From Pogona vitticeps (taxonomy: Eukaryota > Chordata > Lepidosauria > Squamata > Agamidae): 64,000 nucleotides of DNA. Location of the stretch: the NCBI RefSeq assembly GCF_051106095.1, contig NC_135792.1, forward strand, positions 13,387,501 through 13,451,500. The letters are read 5' to 3'. A model generated the notes under the pieces. That model was not told where the DNA came from, searched no databases, and saw only the letters and a list, made by a program, of their open reading frames with translations. The translations under genes and the position numbers were made by a program. Of the stretch, positions 44,380 through 55,020 are shown piece by piece; position 1 is the first letter of the stretch; the number at the start of each line of letters is the position of its first letter.

Positions 44380-45050
44380 TCTTTAGCGGATTGCCTGGCT
44401 GCGACCTTACTTTGACACGGGGCGCTCACCACCATAGTACATGCGCTCGTAATCTCTAGATTAGATCACTGTAACACGCTCTATGTGGGGCTTCCTTCAG
44501 GTGGTGCAGAATGCGGCAGCCAGTCTCCTTACTGGAGTGAGAAAATACCAACATATTTCTCCTACTCTGCCCATGCTGCACTTGCTGCCCATCTGTTTCT
44601 GCATTGACTTCAAAGTGTTAATGCTTACATATAAGGCCCTAAACGGTTTAGGGCCTCGATACTTGGCGGAGCGCCTCCTCCCACCTAGTTCTACTCGGAT
44701 CACCCGCATGAGCCAGGAGGTGAGGCTGAGGAGCCTAATGCTGAGGGAGGCCCGGAAGGAAAGGACACGAAATCGGGCCTTCTCGGCGGTGGCTCCTCGC
44801 CTCTGGAATAATCTTCCCCCAGTGATTCGTGCGGCCCCTACACTGGACACATTTATGACCCAGCTAAAAACACGGTTGTACGTTCAGGCCTTCCCTCCTG
44901 TCAATACTTAATTTCTTCTTTCTCCTTTCATTTATTTTTTGTTTTGCTACTGCATGTGTCATAGTTTGTATATAAAATTTTTATGGTTTATTGTATTTTT
45001 TTATTGGAAGCCGCCCAGAGTGGTCGACCAGACCAGATGGGCAGGATATA
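44380..45050 (+). mobile_element. L2-type LINE, 3' part
   Basis: The plus-strand frame from 44483 encodes VVQNAAASLLTGVRKYQHIS, then FKVLMLTYKALNGLGPRYL and REARKERTRNRAFSAVAPRL, the conserved C-terminal region of L2/CR1-group ORF2. A further segment (DHCNTLYVGLP) lies just upstream in another frame. The ORF ends near 44911 and is followed by a 3' UTR and gccgcccagagtggtcgacc...ggatataaatc. It is 5'-truncated. Confidence 0.88.
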
Positions 45051-45057
45051 AATCAAA

Positions 45058-45132
<75 letters not shown>

Positions 45133-45133
45133 A
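45051..45133. repeat. (AAAT)n tail of the L2 LINE
   Basis: About twenty AAAT units terminate the L2 element. Confidence 0.96.
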
Positions 45134-45164
45134 AAGAGGCAGGTCACATCTTCATGTAAATATA

Positions 45165-45790
45165 CAGTGGTGCCTTGCTTAAAGATGTTAATTGTTTCCC
45201 AAAAAAACATCGCTATGGGAAAACATCGCTAAGCGAAACACCATTTCCCATAGGAATGCATTGAAAACCGGTTAATCCGTTCCAATGGGAACGGATTACC
45301 GTCCTTAAGCGAAAATCACCATAGGAAACATCGCTAAGTGAAACAATGTTTCCCCCACTGGAATGCATTGAAGCCTATTCAATGCATTCCAATGGTTTTG
45401 CAATGTCCGTTTTCGCTATTTTTGACAGCTGTCAAACCGACAGTTCAATGCATTTCAGTGGGGGGGGGGAGAATTCACCAAAAATTAACGAAGAGTCAGA
45501 ACAAAGCCAAATTAAGTTTGCAAAGGTTTTACAAGGTGCACTAACCATTCCAAGCATTTAAAACAGTTTTTAAACATTTTAAGACACTTTAAAAATAGCG
45601 AAAACGGAACATCGCTAAGCGAAACAGGGGACCTAAACTGTCATCGCTAAGCAAGGCAAGGTCCCAAACATTGCTATGCGAAATTTCCCCATAGGGAACA
45701 TCGCTAAACAGAGCGCAAAATCGCTCCAAAAACCTCATCGCCAAGCGAATACATCGTTAAACGAGGCAATCGCTAAGCAAGTCACCACTG
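45165..45790. mobile_element. Tigger/pogo-like MITE, 626 bp
   Basis: It is TA-flanked (45163-45164, 45791-45792), with ends cagtggtgccttgcttaaag and gctaagcaagtcaccactg. The words 'atcgctaagcgaaac' recur along both ends. It shares middle sequence with 37948-38693 (gacagctgtcaaa; aaaaattaacgaa; ccaagcatttaaaac). Confidence 0.87.
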
Positions 45791-46759
45791 TATATGTATA
45801 TCACCATGCCAAAATTCCCCACCTTCCTAAATTCTGTGAAATTAGTGCTCTTCTTAATTTTGACTGCAACACGTTTGTCTCCCAAAGTGGAAGGTGAATT
45901 CTGTCTCAGTGGCAGGTTGTCAGTTTTCCATGTCATAAGCTCCAGATTCAGTCACTGTCATCTCCCATTAATCGGATCAAATAATAATTGAGGGGAAACA
46001 CTTCAGGCTGAGAACATGGAAAGCAGCTGCCAGTCAGATGTTATGGATCTACATGCATAACCAGCCTGACCAGGTACATGGAAGCTCCCTCTGTTCTCAC
46101 AGGATTCCAGATGTTTTCAAAACATCTGAAGCTGTAGCATGAAAAGATATAAGACAAGCGACAAGGACACAGGCTCCTGGAGAAGGACGGCAAGCCATAC
46201 AAAGTACTGGCAGCTCATTCTTTGACTCCCAAGATGTCTAGCAGACTATAAAATCATGCTTTTAATACATCCTTTTACTCACTGAAGACTAGAAACATGT
46301 TCCTGAAGTCCAAAAAGGTTAACAACACACCTGGTTCCCCAATATGCAGTTCACATGTAAACAGGAAGAAAAAGCATAATTTCGCTGCCACAAATTTTCA
46401 GAAACCTGATGCCCATGCACCATGGAGGCGTAACAAAGAACAGGAGTTGATACAACCAAAGGCGGCTAGACAAGAAGGTGGACCCTAAGCACTCCTGATT
46501 CAACTTTGGGGTTTGGTTGAACTGAACTAAAACAAGCTTGGCATTCCTAGAGGGGGTGCAATTCACAGACTGGGACAAAAGGCCCTCATTCATATACATG
46601 TTGTTAAACAGAGAGCAAACACAGTGAAAGCTCACAGATTAGATGGTGTCAGACTCTGAAGGAAACTCAAGTATCTTTACCCTTTTCAAAAATAAATAAA
46701 TCTGCCTAAAGCCTTCATTGCCATGACTCTGAACATTGTTCCAACCACTTTTCACCTAC

Positions 46760-46883
46760 CTGAGTGTCCACAACAAGGTTGCGAATGCAGCCGGTGAAGT
46801 GCTTCTGTTGCAAGTGTGGGTACGAGTAAGGAATTGATTCTTTTACTCCTCCAAGCTGAAGAACCTGATTCATATTCAAGTAC
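46760..46883 (-). CDS. Type III cadherin exon 9 (end of laminin G 1)
   Basis: The 124-bp exon follows acceptor gttttaaag and ends CTCAG|gtaggt. It encodes YLNMNQVLQLGGVKES, then HFTGCIRNLVVDTQ. The motifs LNxNxxLQLGG and F-x-GCIRNL are the canonical C-terminal LamG signature. It ends on a codon boundary. Confidence 0.95.
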
Positions 46884-47264
46884 CTTTAAAACACAAGAGG
46901 TACTAAATAAGACATGGGCTTGAGGGTAGGAGCAGGTAAACTGTAAATCTCCAAAAATGATCTCTAAGGAAACCATTATTTTATCTCCCCTATGTCAAAG
47001 GTATCATTTAATCAGGATCACTTCAGTGGGGCTGACAACTATTACTGGCATGGCATTCCAAAACACTTGATAATGAGCTATTAAGGTAGAGGTAGGAGAA
47101 AAAAAAAACATGGTCTGATGCTGTACTTATTTACTTGACACCAGTGATGAGGGAGCATTCCTCAGTACTCCCGGAAAGGGAAAACAGCTTTACACTCTGT
47201 TATAAGAGTTCACACACAGTACCATCCCAATAGGCCACATAAGAAAGACACTGAGCACCATTGT

Positions 47265-47805
47265 TTATTTTAGTTTTGGTTTTTTGGACTCCATCTCCCA
47301 CCTTCCCACAATGCCCTCAAAGTAGGACATACTTAGCTTCAACATTTTTGCGTCCAGAGACAGTTTGGGCTTGATTTGATCTAGGACCCACTTGTCTCCC
47401 TTTCTGGCAATCCAGGGTATCCACAAAGTTATCCTCCAGCACTCTATTTCAAAAGTATCAAGTTTTTTCCTGTCAGCTTTCTTAACTGACCTGCTTTCAC
47501 ATCCATACATGGTGATTGGGAATACAAAAGTGTGGATGATCTTGGTCTTGGTCTCCTTATTATCTTTTCTAGTTCCTTACTTGCCTGCATTCCTAGTCCT
47601 AATCTTCTTCTGATTTCTCGGCTGCAGTCTACATTTGAATTGATTATTGAACCAAGATATACAAAATCTCTTAACTATTTCAGTTTCTTCATTGTCAATA
47701 TTAAAATTGGGTAGTTCTTCTGCAGTCATGGTATTTGTCTTAACATTCAGCTACAGTCCTGCTTTGGCACATTCTTCTTTCACTTTCCTAATTTCATGAA
47801 TAGTT
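47265..47805 (-). mobile_element. RTE-type LINE relic (reverse transcriptase C-terminus)
   Basis: Minus-strand frames give MYGCESRSVKKADRKKLDTF, EIECWRITLWIPWIARKG and KVKEECAKAG, which parallel the BovB block 'YGSESWTIKKADRRRIDAFE'. The wording differs clearly from BovB, so it is another RTE-group lineage or an old relative. It contains frameshifts. Confidence 0.65.
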
Positions 47806-47845
47806 ACTTTTATTATGATCACACTTATTTATGCTGTAATAAAAT

Positions 47846-47957
47846 TATAGATCTGCAGAGCAATCCGGCCCCTGTCAAGGAGGCCCAGCGGGGAATTGAA
47901 CTCTCAGCCTCTGGCTCCACAGCCAGATACCTAACCACTGAGCTATTCAGCAGTTCA
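47846..47957 (-). mobile_element. tRNA-derived SINE with CR1-type tail, truncated
   Basis: The plus-strand text cctgtcaaggaggcccagcg, gctccacagccagatacc and gagctattcagcagttc is the reverse of the family at 40171-40322. The CR1-type end is short. Confidence 0.75.
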
Positions 47958-48080
47958 ACTTTTAAGACAGGCTTTTAAACAGTAAGTAGGGGTCTCAGGA
48001 TTGCGATAATTTTAAGGTAAGAGATTTTAAAATGCTTTTAAAATGTTTTTAATTTTTGTTTTATATTGACAAATGATTAG

Positions 48081-48560
48081 GCATCCTTGAGTCTCGAGAG
48101 ACTATGGTACAGTGGTGCCTCGCATTACGATGTTAATTCGTTCCAGCGAAATCGCTGTAGAACGAAAACGTTGTAAAGCGAAAATAAAAAAGCCACTGAA
48201 ACGCATTAAAACCTGGTTGATGCATTCTAATCGGCTAAGAACTCACCGTCCAGAGAAGATCCTCCATGGGGGGGGCACTTTTTGGTGCCTGCGCAGCGAA
48301 AAATGGCTCCTAAACACAGCGGGGAGCCATTTTGAGCACCCAGCGGCCATTTTGAAAACCCGACGATCAGCTGTTTTGATCGTCGGGAAGCGAAAATCAG
48401 TTCCCAAAACAGGGAACCAATCATCGCGCAGTGAAATTCCCCCATTCAAAACATCGTTTTGTGATCGCAAAAACCTCGCCGTAATGCGGATTCGTCGTTA
48501 AACGGAGCGCCTGTCTTGTGAGGCACCACTGTAACGTGCTCTGTATGGAGGACTTGGAAC
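48081..48560. repeat. Interspersed repeat copy interrupted by a Tigger-like element
   Basis: The left part is 48081-48109 (gcatccttgagtctcgagag actatggta). The right part, from 48534, is acgtgctctgtatggagg. They are contiguous in the related copy at about 12530-12591 (minus orientation). The family is unknown to me. Confidence 0.75.
48110..48531. mobile_element. Tigger/pogo-like MITE, 422 bp
   Basis: It is TA-flanked (48108-48109, 48532-48533), with termini cagtggtgcctcgcattacg and cttgtgaggcaccactg. Internal palindromic block: cgatcagctgttttgatcg. It sits inside another repeat whose uninterrupted copy lies near 12560. Confidence 0.87.
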
Positions 48561-48622
48561 AGCGTCTAGTGTGGCTGAGAAGGCCAATTCAAGAGGGAGC
48601 ATCCTTTCCACATTGACAAATA

Positions 48623-49035
48623 CAGTGGTGCCTCGCATAACAAGGTTAATCCGTTCCGGATTAACCTTCGCTATGAGAAACCATCGCTCAACGGAACAGA
48701 AAAACCCATTAAAACGCATTAAACTTGGTTTAATGCGTTCCAATGGGCCCTAAACTTACCGTTGAGCGAAGCTTCTCCACGGGGCGGCCATTTTTGGGCC
48801 CTCGCAAAGCGAGGGCGCGGCGGGAAAAGTTGCGGCGGCCATTTTGGAACCACCGATCAGCTGTTTTCCCCCGCTTCGTTGTGCGAAAATCGCTAAGCGA
48901 ATCGCTTAGCGATCGTCGCACAGTGAAAAAACGCCATAGGGGCCATCGCTGAGTGAACGCTCCAGCGATGGCCCGAACCCCCTCACTATGCGAATTCATC
49001 GCTCAACGGAGCGATCGCTAAGCGAGGCACCACTG
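48623..49035. mobile_element. Tigger/pogo-like MITE, 413 bp
   Basis: It is TA-flanked (48621-48622, 49036-49037), with ends cagtggtgcctcgcataaca and gctaagcgaggcaccactg. The inner hairpin is gcgaatcgcttagcgatcg. It is GC-rich compared with the surrounding intron. Confidence 0.87.
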
Positions 49036-49166
49036 TATTTGTTTTTTAAAAATATACCTTTTAACCTTATTTTTAAAAGTCTAATCATTGTATAGTTTTA
49101 ATTGTGGTGGGTTCCCTATGGGGAGAAATGATATATGATAGCAATAAATGAATGAATAAAAGTTAC

Positions 49167-49294
49167 CTTTTTGTCTGTGGAACAAAAGCTACAACCTCAC
49201 AGTTTGTTCGGTCTTCGGTAGACAGCCATTTTCCTACTCCTTCTATTTCTGACACCATGGCAGCTCTACAATAATCCAAAGTGAAGCGAATGTC
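49167..49294 (-). CDS. Type III cadherin exon 8 (laminin G 1)
   Basis: The 128-bp exon lies between acceptor ttggaatag and donor AAAAG|gtaact. It encodes DIRFTLDYCRAAMVSEI, GKWLSTEDRTNCEV and VAFVPQTK. The pattern of a strand, then DYCR, then a Cys-containing loop fits the middle of the DN-cadherin-type LamG domain. It leaves a two-base overhang that makes Arg with the next exon. Confidence 0.9.
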
Positions 49295-50025
49295 CTATTC
49301 CAAAACAAAGAAAGCCATGAACGTACTGTGATGCCAGGAACAACTTTGTGCAACATCAAACAGTCAGTCAGTCACAACCGGAGGGATGGGGGCATGGAGG
49401 CCAAACTAACAGTAGATTAACATCTAGCAATAAGTACTAATGTATCTTGTTCTGGCTTTCCTATCATAATTGTTAGCCCCAGTCAGGAAGAACAAGATCA
49501 GCTGGGAAGACCTTCCACTGTGGAGGGTGGCCACATAAATCCCGGCCACTCCCAAGCACTCCAAGGCCATGGCATCCAGAAGGTGGAAAAATCAGAATTC
49601 CCATGAATTCATTCATGCCTCCATGGGGGTACCTCAATACAAGTTTTTTTCCCTTCTGTTGGGATAACAGCTAAGAATACTGGGTTACTTGCCGGACCTC
49701 CTGCACTTGGCATCAAGGTTAGCCCCAAAGGCCCTGTACATAGGGTACAGTGGTAACACACATCAGGCCGACAGTCCCCTGTCCAGCAATGACCCCTTAT
49801 AGAATGGCCTCCCAGAAGAAGTGCCTTGATTCCTTCATCCATCACTTAAAAATGGGTCTGAAGGATCTGACTGATCAAATCTTCAATTCAATTAGGGTGC
49901 TGATCTATAGTTGTAAAGCTGTAATGTTGACAGCTGTTACTAATTCAGTTTTGCTACAGAGTGAAATATTCTTATGTTTTTATTGCAGTTTAGATATTTT
50001 AAGACATTTAACTTTTTAAAATGTA

Positions 50026-50450
50026 CCGTGGTGTCCTGCAAGACAATGTTAATTCATTCCTTTGAAATCGCTGTCTTGTGAAAACATCGTCTTGCGAAAA
50101 GCGTTTCCCCACTGGAATGCATTTAAATCCGTTTAATGTGTTCCAATGGGGAAAAATCGTCGTTGTCCTGCGAAAATTGCCCATAGGGAAGCCATTTTGC
50201 GAAGCGCCAATTAGCTGTTAAAATCGCTGTCTTGTGAAGCATCGGTCCAGAAAACACCCGTTTTGCGAAGCACCAATCAGCTGTTAAAATTGTCATCTTG
50301 CGAAAAACGGTCTGCAAAGCACAGACCCAAACATCGTCCAGCGAAAATCACCCATAGGAAACAGTTTTGCGAATCGCTATAGCGATCAAAAAAACCATCA
50401 TCGTGCGGATTCGTCGTTTTGCGAGGTCATCGTCTAGCGGGGCACCACTG
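50026..50450. mobile_element. Tigger/pogo-like MITE, 425 bp
   Basis: It is TA-flanked (50024-50025, 50451-50452), with ends ccgtggtgtcctgcaagac and cgtctagcggggcaccactg. The word 'atcgtcttgcgaaaa' and its complement recur. It lies in intron 7, only 80 bp from exon 7. Confidence 0.85.
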
Positions 50451-50531
50451 TATGATTTAATAGTCAGTCATGCCCGTGACCTCTGTCCTATCACAGATGT
50501 CACAGAATTATGGGTGTGAGGTGTAACTCAC

Positions 50532-50659
50532 CTGCCTGTTGCTCCTCACTTCCAACTTGTGCCATCTTTTGTCTGTAATGTTCACATGGCTCGGGAGACG
50601 TAATTCCACGGTGCCCAAACCATGATTTACTTTCAGCACAGGAATACCACTGGAAAGTT
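50532..50659 (-). CDS. Type III cadherin exon 7 (laminin G 1)
   Basis: The 128-bp exon encodes ELSSGIPVLKVNHGLGTVEL, then HVNITDKRWHKLEVRSNRQ. It has LamG hallmarks: E-L-x-x-G-x-P-x-L, G-x-G and W-H-x-L/I. I took the acceptor at cataaatcttag rather than the nearer ctttccag, because only the former keeps the frame open. The donor is GGCAG|gtgagt, on a codon boundary. Confidence 0.92.
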
Positions 50660-50907
50660 CTAAGATTTATGAGAAAGAAATGCATATGTTTAGCTTTGTT
50701 TCCATGACTGTCCTGAGGCAGAAATGTGGGGGCACCATGCTACCTTCTAGCATCCTAAGCTGAGCCAAAAAATGGCAAGGTACTTTTTTGGACCAGCATT
50801 CTCAGAATCCCAATCCACTGAGATTCTGGAACTGAAATCCAAACAATAAGCTCTTTTTATCTGTAATGTACGTCAAACTACACATTGAGTTAAATGCACA
50901 TAGTGTT

Positions 50908-51150
50908 GCATGGGGAAACCAATCAGGCACAGGGGTTAGGGTGCTAGGGTGAGATTTGCGAGATCCTGGTCCCCACTTAGCCATGCAAGTGGGGTCCAAA
51001 TGACTTTGGACCATTCACTGTCTCTCCATCAGATCTACCTCACAGGCTGTTGTGAGGATAAACTGGGGAAGAAGAAAGCCATGATGCCATCTTGAGCTCA
51101 CTTGAAGAAAGGCATGATGTCGAATAGCTAATTACTGTTAAGTAAACATA
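50908..51150 (+). mobile_element. MIR-like tRNA-derived SINE
   Basis: The sequence caggggttagggtgctaggg and gcgagatcctggtccccac (B-box region), then ccattcactgtctctccatc, ctacctcacaggctgttgtg and aggataaactggggaag follows the MIR/L2-tailed SINE common in reptiles. It is diverged. Confidence 0.7.
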
Positions 51151-52506
51151 AACAGTGCCTGAAATCTTGTTCTACAGCTATGCCTGCATAACTCAAAGTT
51201 ACATAAGTGGTAGAGAAAATTGCAGAGGGGGGGTATGATATTCACAAAGGACTTCCAAAAGCATGTTGCACAACAGTTGCATCGTGAATTATGTGAGCAA
51301 TTACACTGCACAATGCAGACTGGCTTGGTGTACCCCCCCCGCCCACCTCTACAGGCATAACTTTACATTACGTTAACTTCAATATGAATTTCAGCCAATA
51401 TTTTGTAAGCAGCTCCTCAGGACCACAGAGCACGGACAGGAATCCCTCTCCCGTCTCGTGTTGGAGAGGATGAAAGATCCCTCTCCACCAAGCAGCTGTT
51501 TGCCACAGCTCATGTGCCTCTTGTGGCTTCTCTCTCCTTCCTGTACCAGCAATGGGGACCAGTTTCTGCTTCTACCTCTGTGTAGGGAGGAAAGCGATTC
51601 AGACCAACATTAAAAGGCATCCATTGGGCCCTACGTTGTTTTACCATGCACTGAAGATGACAGAAAGCATCTCTGCCACAGGAAAGGGACTATATTTTTG
51701 TCCAACTCCTTCCCTCTAAAAATAGGATAATACAATGGAATTACGCTTCATTCAACAAACCACAAGTCTTTTAAAAACAAGCCATGATAGGGAGGGTAGG
51801 CAGGAAGCCTTGAGAAAGAAAAGCTCTTCAAAAGCAGGTTTGGTATTTCCACCAAGCCACATAAAAACAACATCCATGGGTAGATGTTCATTAATCATGT
51901 AATAGCTGCCTGAAAAATATTTGAAATGCTTGAAGCAATAGGTGCTCCCCAGTGGGACTTTTTTGATAGTGCTGTCTGCTTTGTTTTCTCTTTGATAACT
52001 TCAATTCAAAAGAGGGACTAGAAGTCACAATCTGAGGGTACTAACATCGCGCACTGCATAGCGTGCAGGGAGCATTCACTGTTGTTTTCTTCTTCTTTTC
52101 TTTTCTTTTTGTAAGGATTGGCAGCCCATGGGGAACTACAAGAAGCCCTAAAGAAGCACATGTGCTAACTGAGCCCAAGAAAACCCAAATCTTATTCCAA
52201 GGAAACAATGCCACTAAATCTCATTATGCAAAATCCAAGGCTAACGAATGCAAATTTTAGACAGTTTTGTCCATCTATACTTTGAACGTGGTACAGCTCT
52301 TAAAAAATAACCTAAGGGAAATGAAGGAAACAACTGCACTGAAACAAGAAAACATGGGTTTTGCAAGATGAGCCCTAACAAACAGGGGAAGAGGGAAAGT
52401 AACACAGCAAAGAGGGTAAACATATAAAAACTGCCATATTGCATTTTTTGGCTCAGCTGTAAGTTCTTGTAGGTTGATTTCATTTTTGGCCAAAAATAAT
52501 AATACT

Positions 52507-52600
52507 AATAATCTTAGAACTGCAGGGCTGGAAGGAATCGAACTCCCAACCTCTAGCTCCACAGCCAGAGATTGAAATCACTGAGCTATCCAGCAGTTCT
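52507..52600 (-). mobile_element. tRNA-derived SINE with CR1-type tail, internally shortened
   Basis: The plus-strand text taatcttagaactgcagggc, ctggaaggaatcgaactccc and gctatccagcagttct is the reverse of the 40171 family with its middle missing. Confidence 0.75.
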
Positions 52601-53391
52601 GAGATAAAATAACACTGAGGTCGGAGCACAGGTGGCTCACACACCAGGACAGGGGCACCTCCCTCCAAAATCTCAAGGCAGCGAGTTCCCTTTCGTCTCA
52701 TCCACAAACCATAATTGGGTAGCAGTAAGACAAAGAATTGCTGGGACTTGGTTTCTGGCAGGGGTAGGTAAGCTGCTTGTCTCAACTGTAGCTCTGTTTA
52801 TCAAAAGCCAAATATTTTTAAAGCACTGTCTCCCTACCAGTATAGCACAAACTGAACTTCTTGTAAGAAGTGTGTTTGTGTGTGCAGAAGAGAATGGGTT
52901 TTAACAATACGGACTGTCCATTTAAATAACGCAACTTCAATGGAACTTCAAGCCAGTATCACCCCCAGGATTCAATGTAGATCATAAATCACAAGGCTTA
53001 TTGTCCATAACAAACATGCATGAACTGGCTTAGAACGAAGCAGGGGAGGACCCTTAAGGCAACATTTTCTGCTATTTAAAAGAGCTTTTAGCAGTTTGCT
53101 GCTGAAATCTAGTGGTGTGATTTGCCACCAAATTTCATCCCTGTGCTTGAAGGGCGCATAATGGATGGCAAGCCACCCTAAAATCCACCCTGCTTTGAAC
53201 CCTGGATGTGCTTAGCACATATGCCTGCTGTATATAAAAGGACCTGGCACGTTATGGGTCGGACTGCCTGTTTCAATGAGCTGGAATGAAGACGTGAGGA
53301 CACCACCTGGGCTGAGCAGAGTGATCCTCATCCCTGATGTCCCTTGTGCTTCAGGAGGTCATGCACTGTTCACTTTATCAAATATGAATAC

Positions 53392-53606
53392 CTATTGCAA
53401 TGAAGTTTTCTGAGATCCCTGAAACCGAATCTGACAAAAGACCGTTGTACAACAGAAGGCCATCTGGAACATCAGTAATAAACTCGAGAGAGAGGGAACT
53501 CTCGAAGCAAGGCCTGATGGGACGGAACCAGGCATAGCCATTTCCATGGAAACTGCGCTTTGTCTGCTGGCAATCTGGTCCATGAAACGAAGCAAAACAC
53601 TTGCAC
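53392..53606 (-). CDS. Type III cadherin exon 6 (EGF end, start of laminin G 1)
   Basis: The 215-bp exon starts after acceptor gttgcag and ends ATAG|gtattc. It finishes the first EGF (CKCFASFHGPDCQQ) and opens the first laminin G domain with RSFHGNGYAWFRPI, SLSLEFIT, PDGLLLYNG and ISENFIAI. The phrase RSF.GNG.AW is highly characteristic of this family, and LLLYNG is a typical LamG strand. It leaves a one-base overhang. Confidence 0.95.
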
Positions 53607-54063
53607 CTGCAACGAACACAAATGAGGAGAAAACACAGCGGGAGGGAAGGACGAGAAAAACAGTGTCAACATTAAATGCTTGCTTATTAATTGACCACTA
53701 GATACGGAGCTATGTAGTGTTTTAGACTTGGCACGATGGCCCCAGGTTGAAATAAAAATGCCAGAATTCGTTAGAATTCAGGCTGATCAGGAAAAGCTGA
53801 TTCTTGGTGCTCGGCCCCTCCCACCCGACAGCAAGAGCACCAAAAGAATTAGCCTCCACTTGTGGTTTGTTTGATATTGGCATCCAAGCCAGAATCCTCA
53901 TCTTGCTGCTCTCCAAATAAGCCAGCATCCTAAGCAAAGAGTCAAGAGTAGCTTCTGGTTCTGGTTGGTGCCGAAAGAAGTAAGCCCAAGACTGTCATTC
54001 GGGGATATCATTCAACCAAACAGAAACAGAGGCTTCATGATTTGTTGAGCCTATTCCACTTAT

Positions 54064-54299
54064 TTTGTTGTTTAGTCGTTTAGTCATGTCCGACTCTTTG
54101 TGACCCCATGGACCAGAGCACGCCAGGCCCTCCTGTCTTCCACGGCCTCCCGGAGTTTGACTAGATTCATGTTGGCAGCTTCAATGACACCATCCAACCA
54201 TCTGATCCTCTGTCGTCACCTTCTCCTCTTGCCTTCACACTTTCCCAACATCAGGGTCTTTTCCAGGGAGTCTTCTCTTCTCATGAGATGGCCAAAGTA
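54064..54299 (-). mobile_element. BovB LINE 3' fragment
   Basis: The plus-strand text tgttgtttagtcgtttagtc, tgtccgactctttgtgaccc, catggaccagagcacgccag and catgagatggccaaagta is the reverse complement of the BovB 3' end, matching 3896-4120. It is a short 5'-truncated copy, older than 1868-4130. Confidence 0.92.
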
Positions 54300-54538
54300 G
54301 GAGTTGTTAAACAGAAGTGATGAAGAAGAACACTGTGGGGTGTTGGCCGTATCCTGATAAGCCTTGATTCCAACACATTTTGGCTTGTGAAAATGTTTGA
54401 ACCACGTCTACATTGCATCATCTCTAAATGTTTTATGGCCTCACCCTTCAGATCATGAACCAGCCAGAAAGCTTCAGCTACTGGGTGGTCCAAAAATGTG
54501 GTTGGAAAAACAGATATGTACAAAAAACAGATATGTAC

Positions 54539-54565
54539 AAGAGAGAGAGAGAGAGAGAGAGAGAG
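54539..54565. repeat. (GA)n tract
   Basis: A 27-bp run of GA dinucleotides in intron 5. Confidence 0.93.
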
Positions 54566-54742
54566 GACAAGTTGCTGCCTCCAGGGGAGAAAGTAGAGAA
54601 AAAATCATAACACTGAAACAAAGGGGAGCAAGAACTCTCAAAAAGTTTACTCCCTTAACTACAGGGCCATAAAACATGACTTTTTGTAGAGTTAGGGGTG
54701 GGGGAATAGGAGAGGAAACTCTTGAAACAAGGCCTCTCTCAC

Positions 54743-55020
54743 CTGTAACCATTCAGCATGTCGATGCATGTCCCTCCATTGAAACATGGATTGTGAGAGT
54801 AGGAACTACACGACCGATGAATTCTCTCCCGAGCTGCACAGGTGCAAACAGCACTGATGCTCGTGGTTATTGAGACCAGTGATACACTTCCTGTGTCCAT
54901 TACTGTGGGGGTGTCACTCACGGTGATGTAGTTTGTGCAGCCACTGCTACCACTACAGTCTGTCCTCTGGCATTCGTCCACATCAGTCTGAGAAACGTTG
55001 ACCCCTAAAGCCAGCTGGAT
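54743..55020 (-). CDS. Type III cadherin exon 5 (cysteine-rich linker and first EGF)
   Basis: The 278-bp exon starts after acceptor cccctctag and ends TTACAG|gtgaga. It encodes IQLALGVNVSQTDVDECQ, a cysteine-rich segment containing TNYITVSDTP and CTCAARE, then the first half of an EGF domain (NPCFNGGTCIDMLNGY). The order 'DEC..C...CTN', CTC, then NPC.NGG.C matches DN-cadherin. The next exon completes the EGF. It leaves a two-base overhang. Confidence 0.95.

Larger units (their letters stand above)
42761..46759. other. Intron 9 (between exons 9 and 10)
   Basis: This 4-kb intron holds a CR1 tail, a charged ORF beside an LTR-like fossil, an L2 LINE with a long AAAT tail, and a Tigger-like MITE, listed separately. 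Confidence 0.7.
46884..49166. other. Intron 8 (between exons 8 and 9)
   Basis: This holds an RTE-type LINE relic, a CR1-tailed SINE, and two Tigger-like MITEs only about 90 bp apart. Confidence 0.75.
50660..53391. other. Intron 6 (between exons 6 and 7)
   Basis: This 2.7-kb intron contains a MIR-like SINE and a CR1-tailed SINE. The rest has no recognised feature. Confidence 0.65.
53607..54742. other. Intron 5 (between exons 5 and 6)
   Basis: This holds a BovB 3' fragment and a GA tract. No other feature was recognised. Confidence 0.65.

Noticed and set aside
45051-45133. Regular spacing considered as a CRISPR-like or satellite array
   Set aside because: It is a simple AAAT tail of an L2 LINE; no spacers exist.
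48112-48999. Open frames in a GC-richer stretch, initially considered as a CpG island or gene
   Set aside because: The stretch is two Tigger-like MITEs with TA duplications, and the frames are incidental.
50652-50659. Alternative acceptor ctttccag for exon 7
   Set aside because: Using it puts a stop into the joined frame soon after; the upstream cttag acceptor keeps the laminin G sequence open.
54474-54752. Minus-strand open frame with Ser/Leu repeats
   Set aside because: It is produced by the GA tract and overlaps the real EGF exon only at its edge and in the wrong frame.
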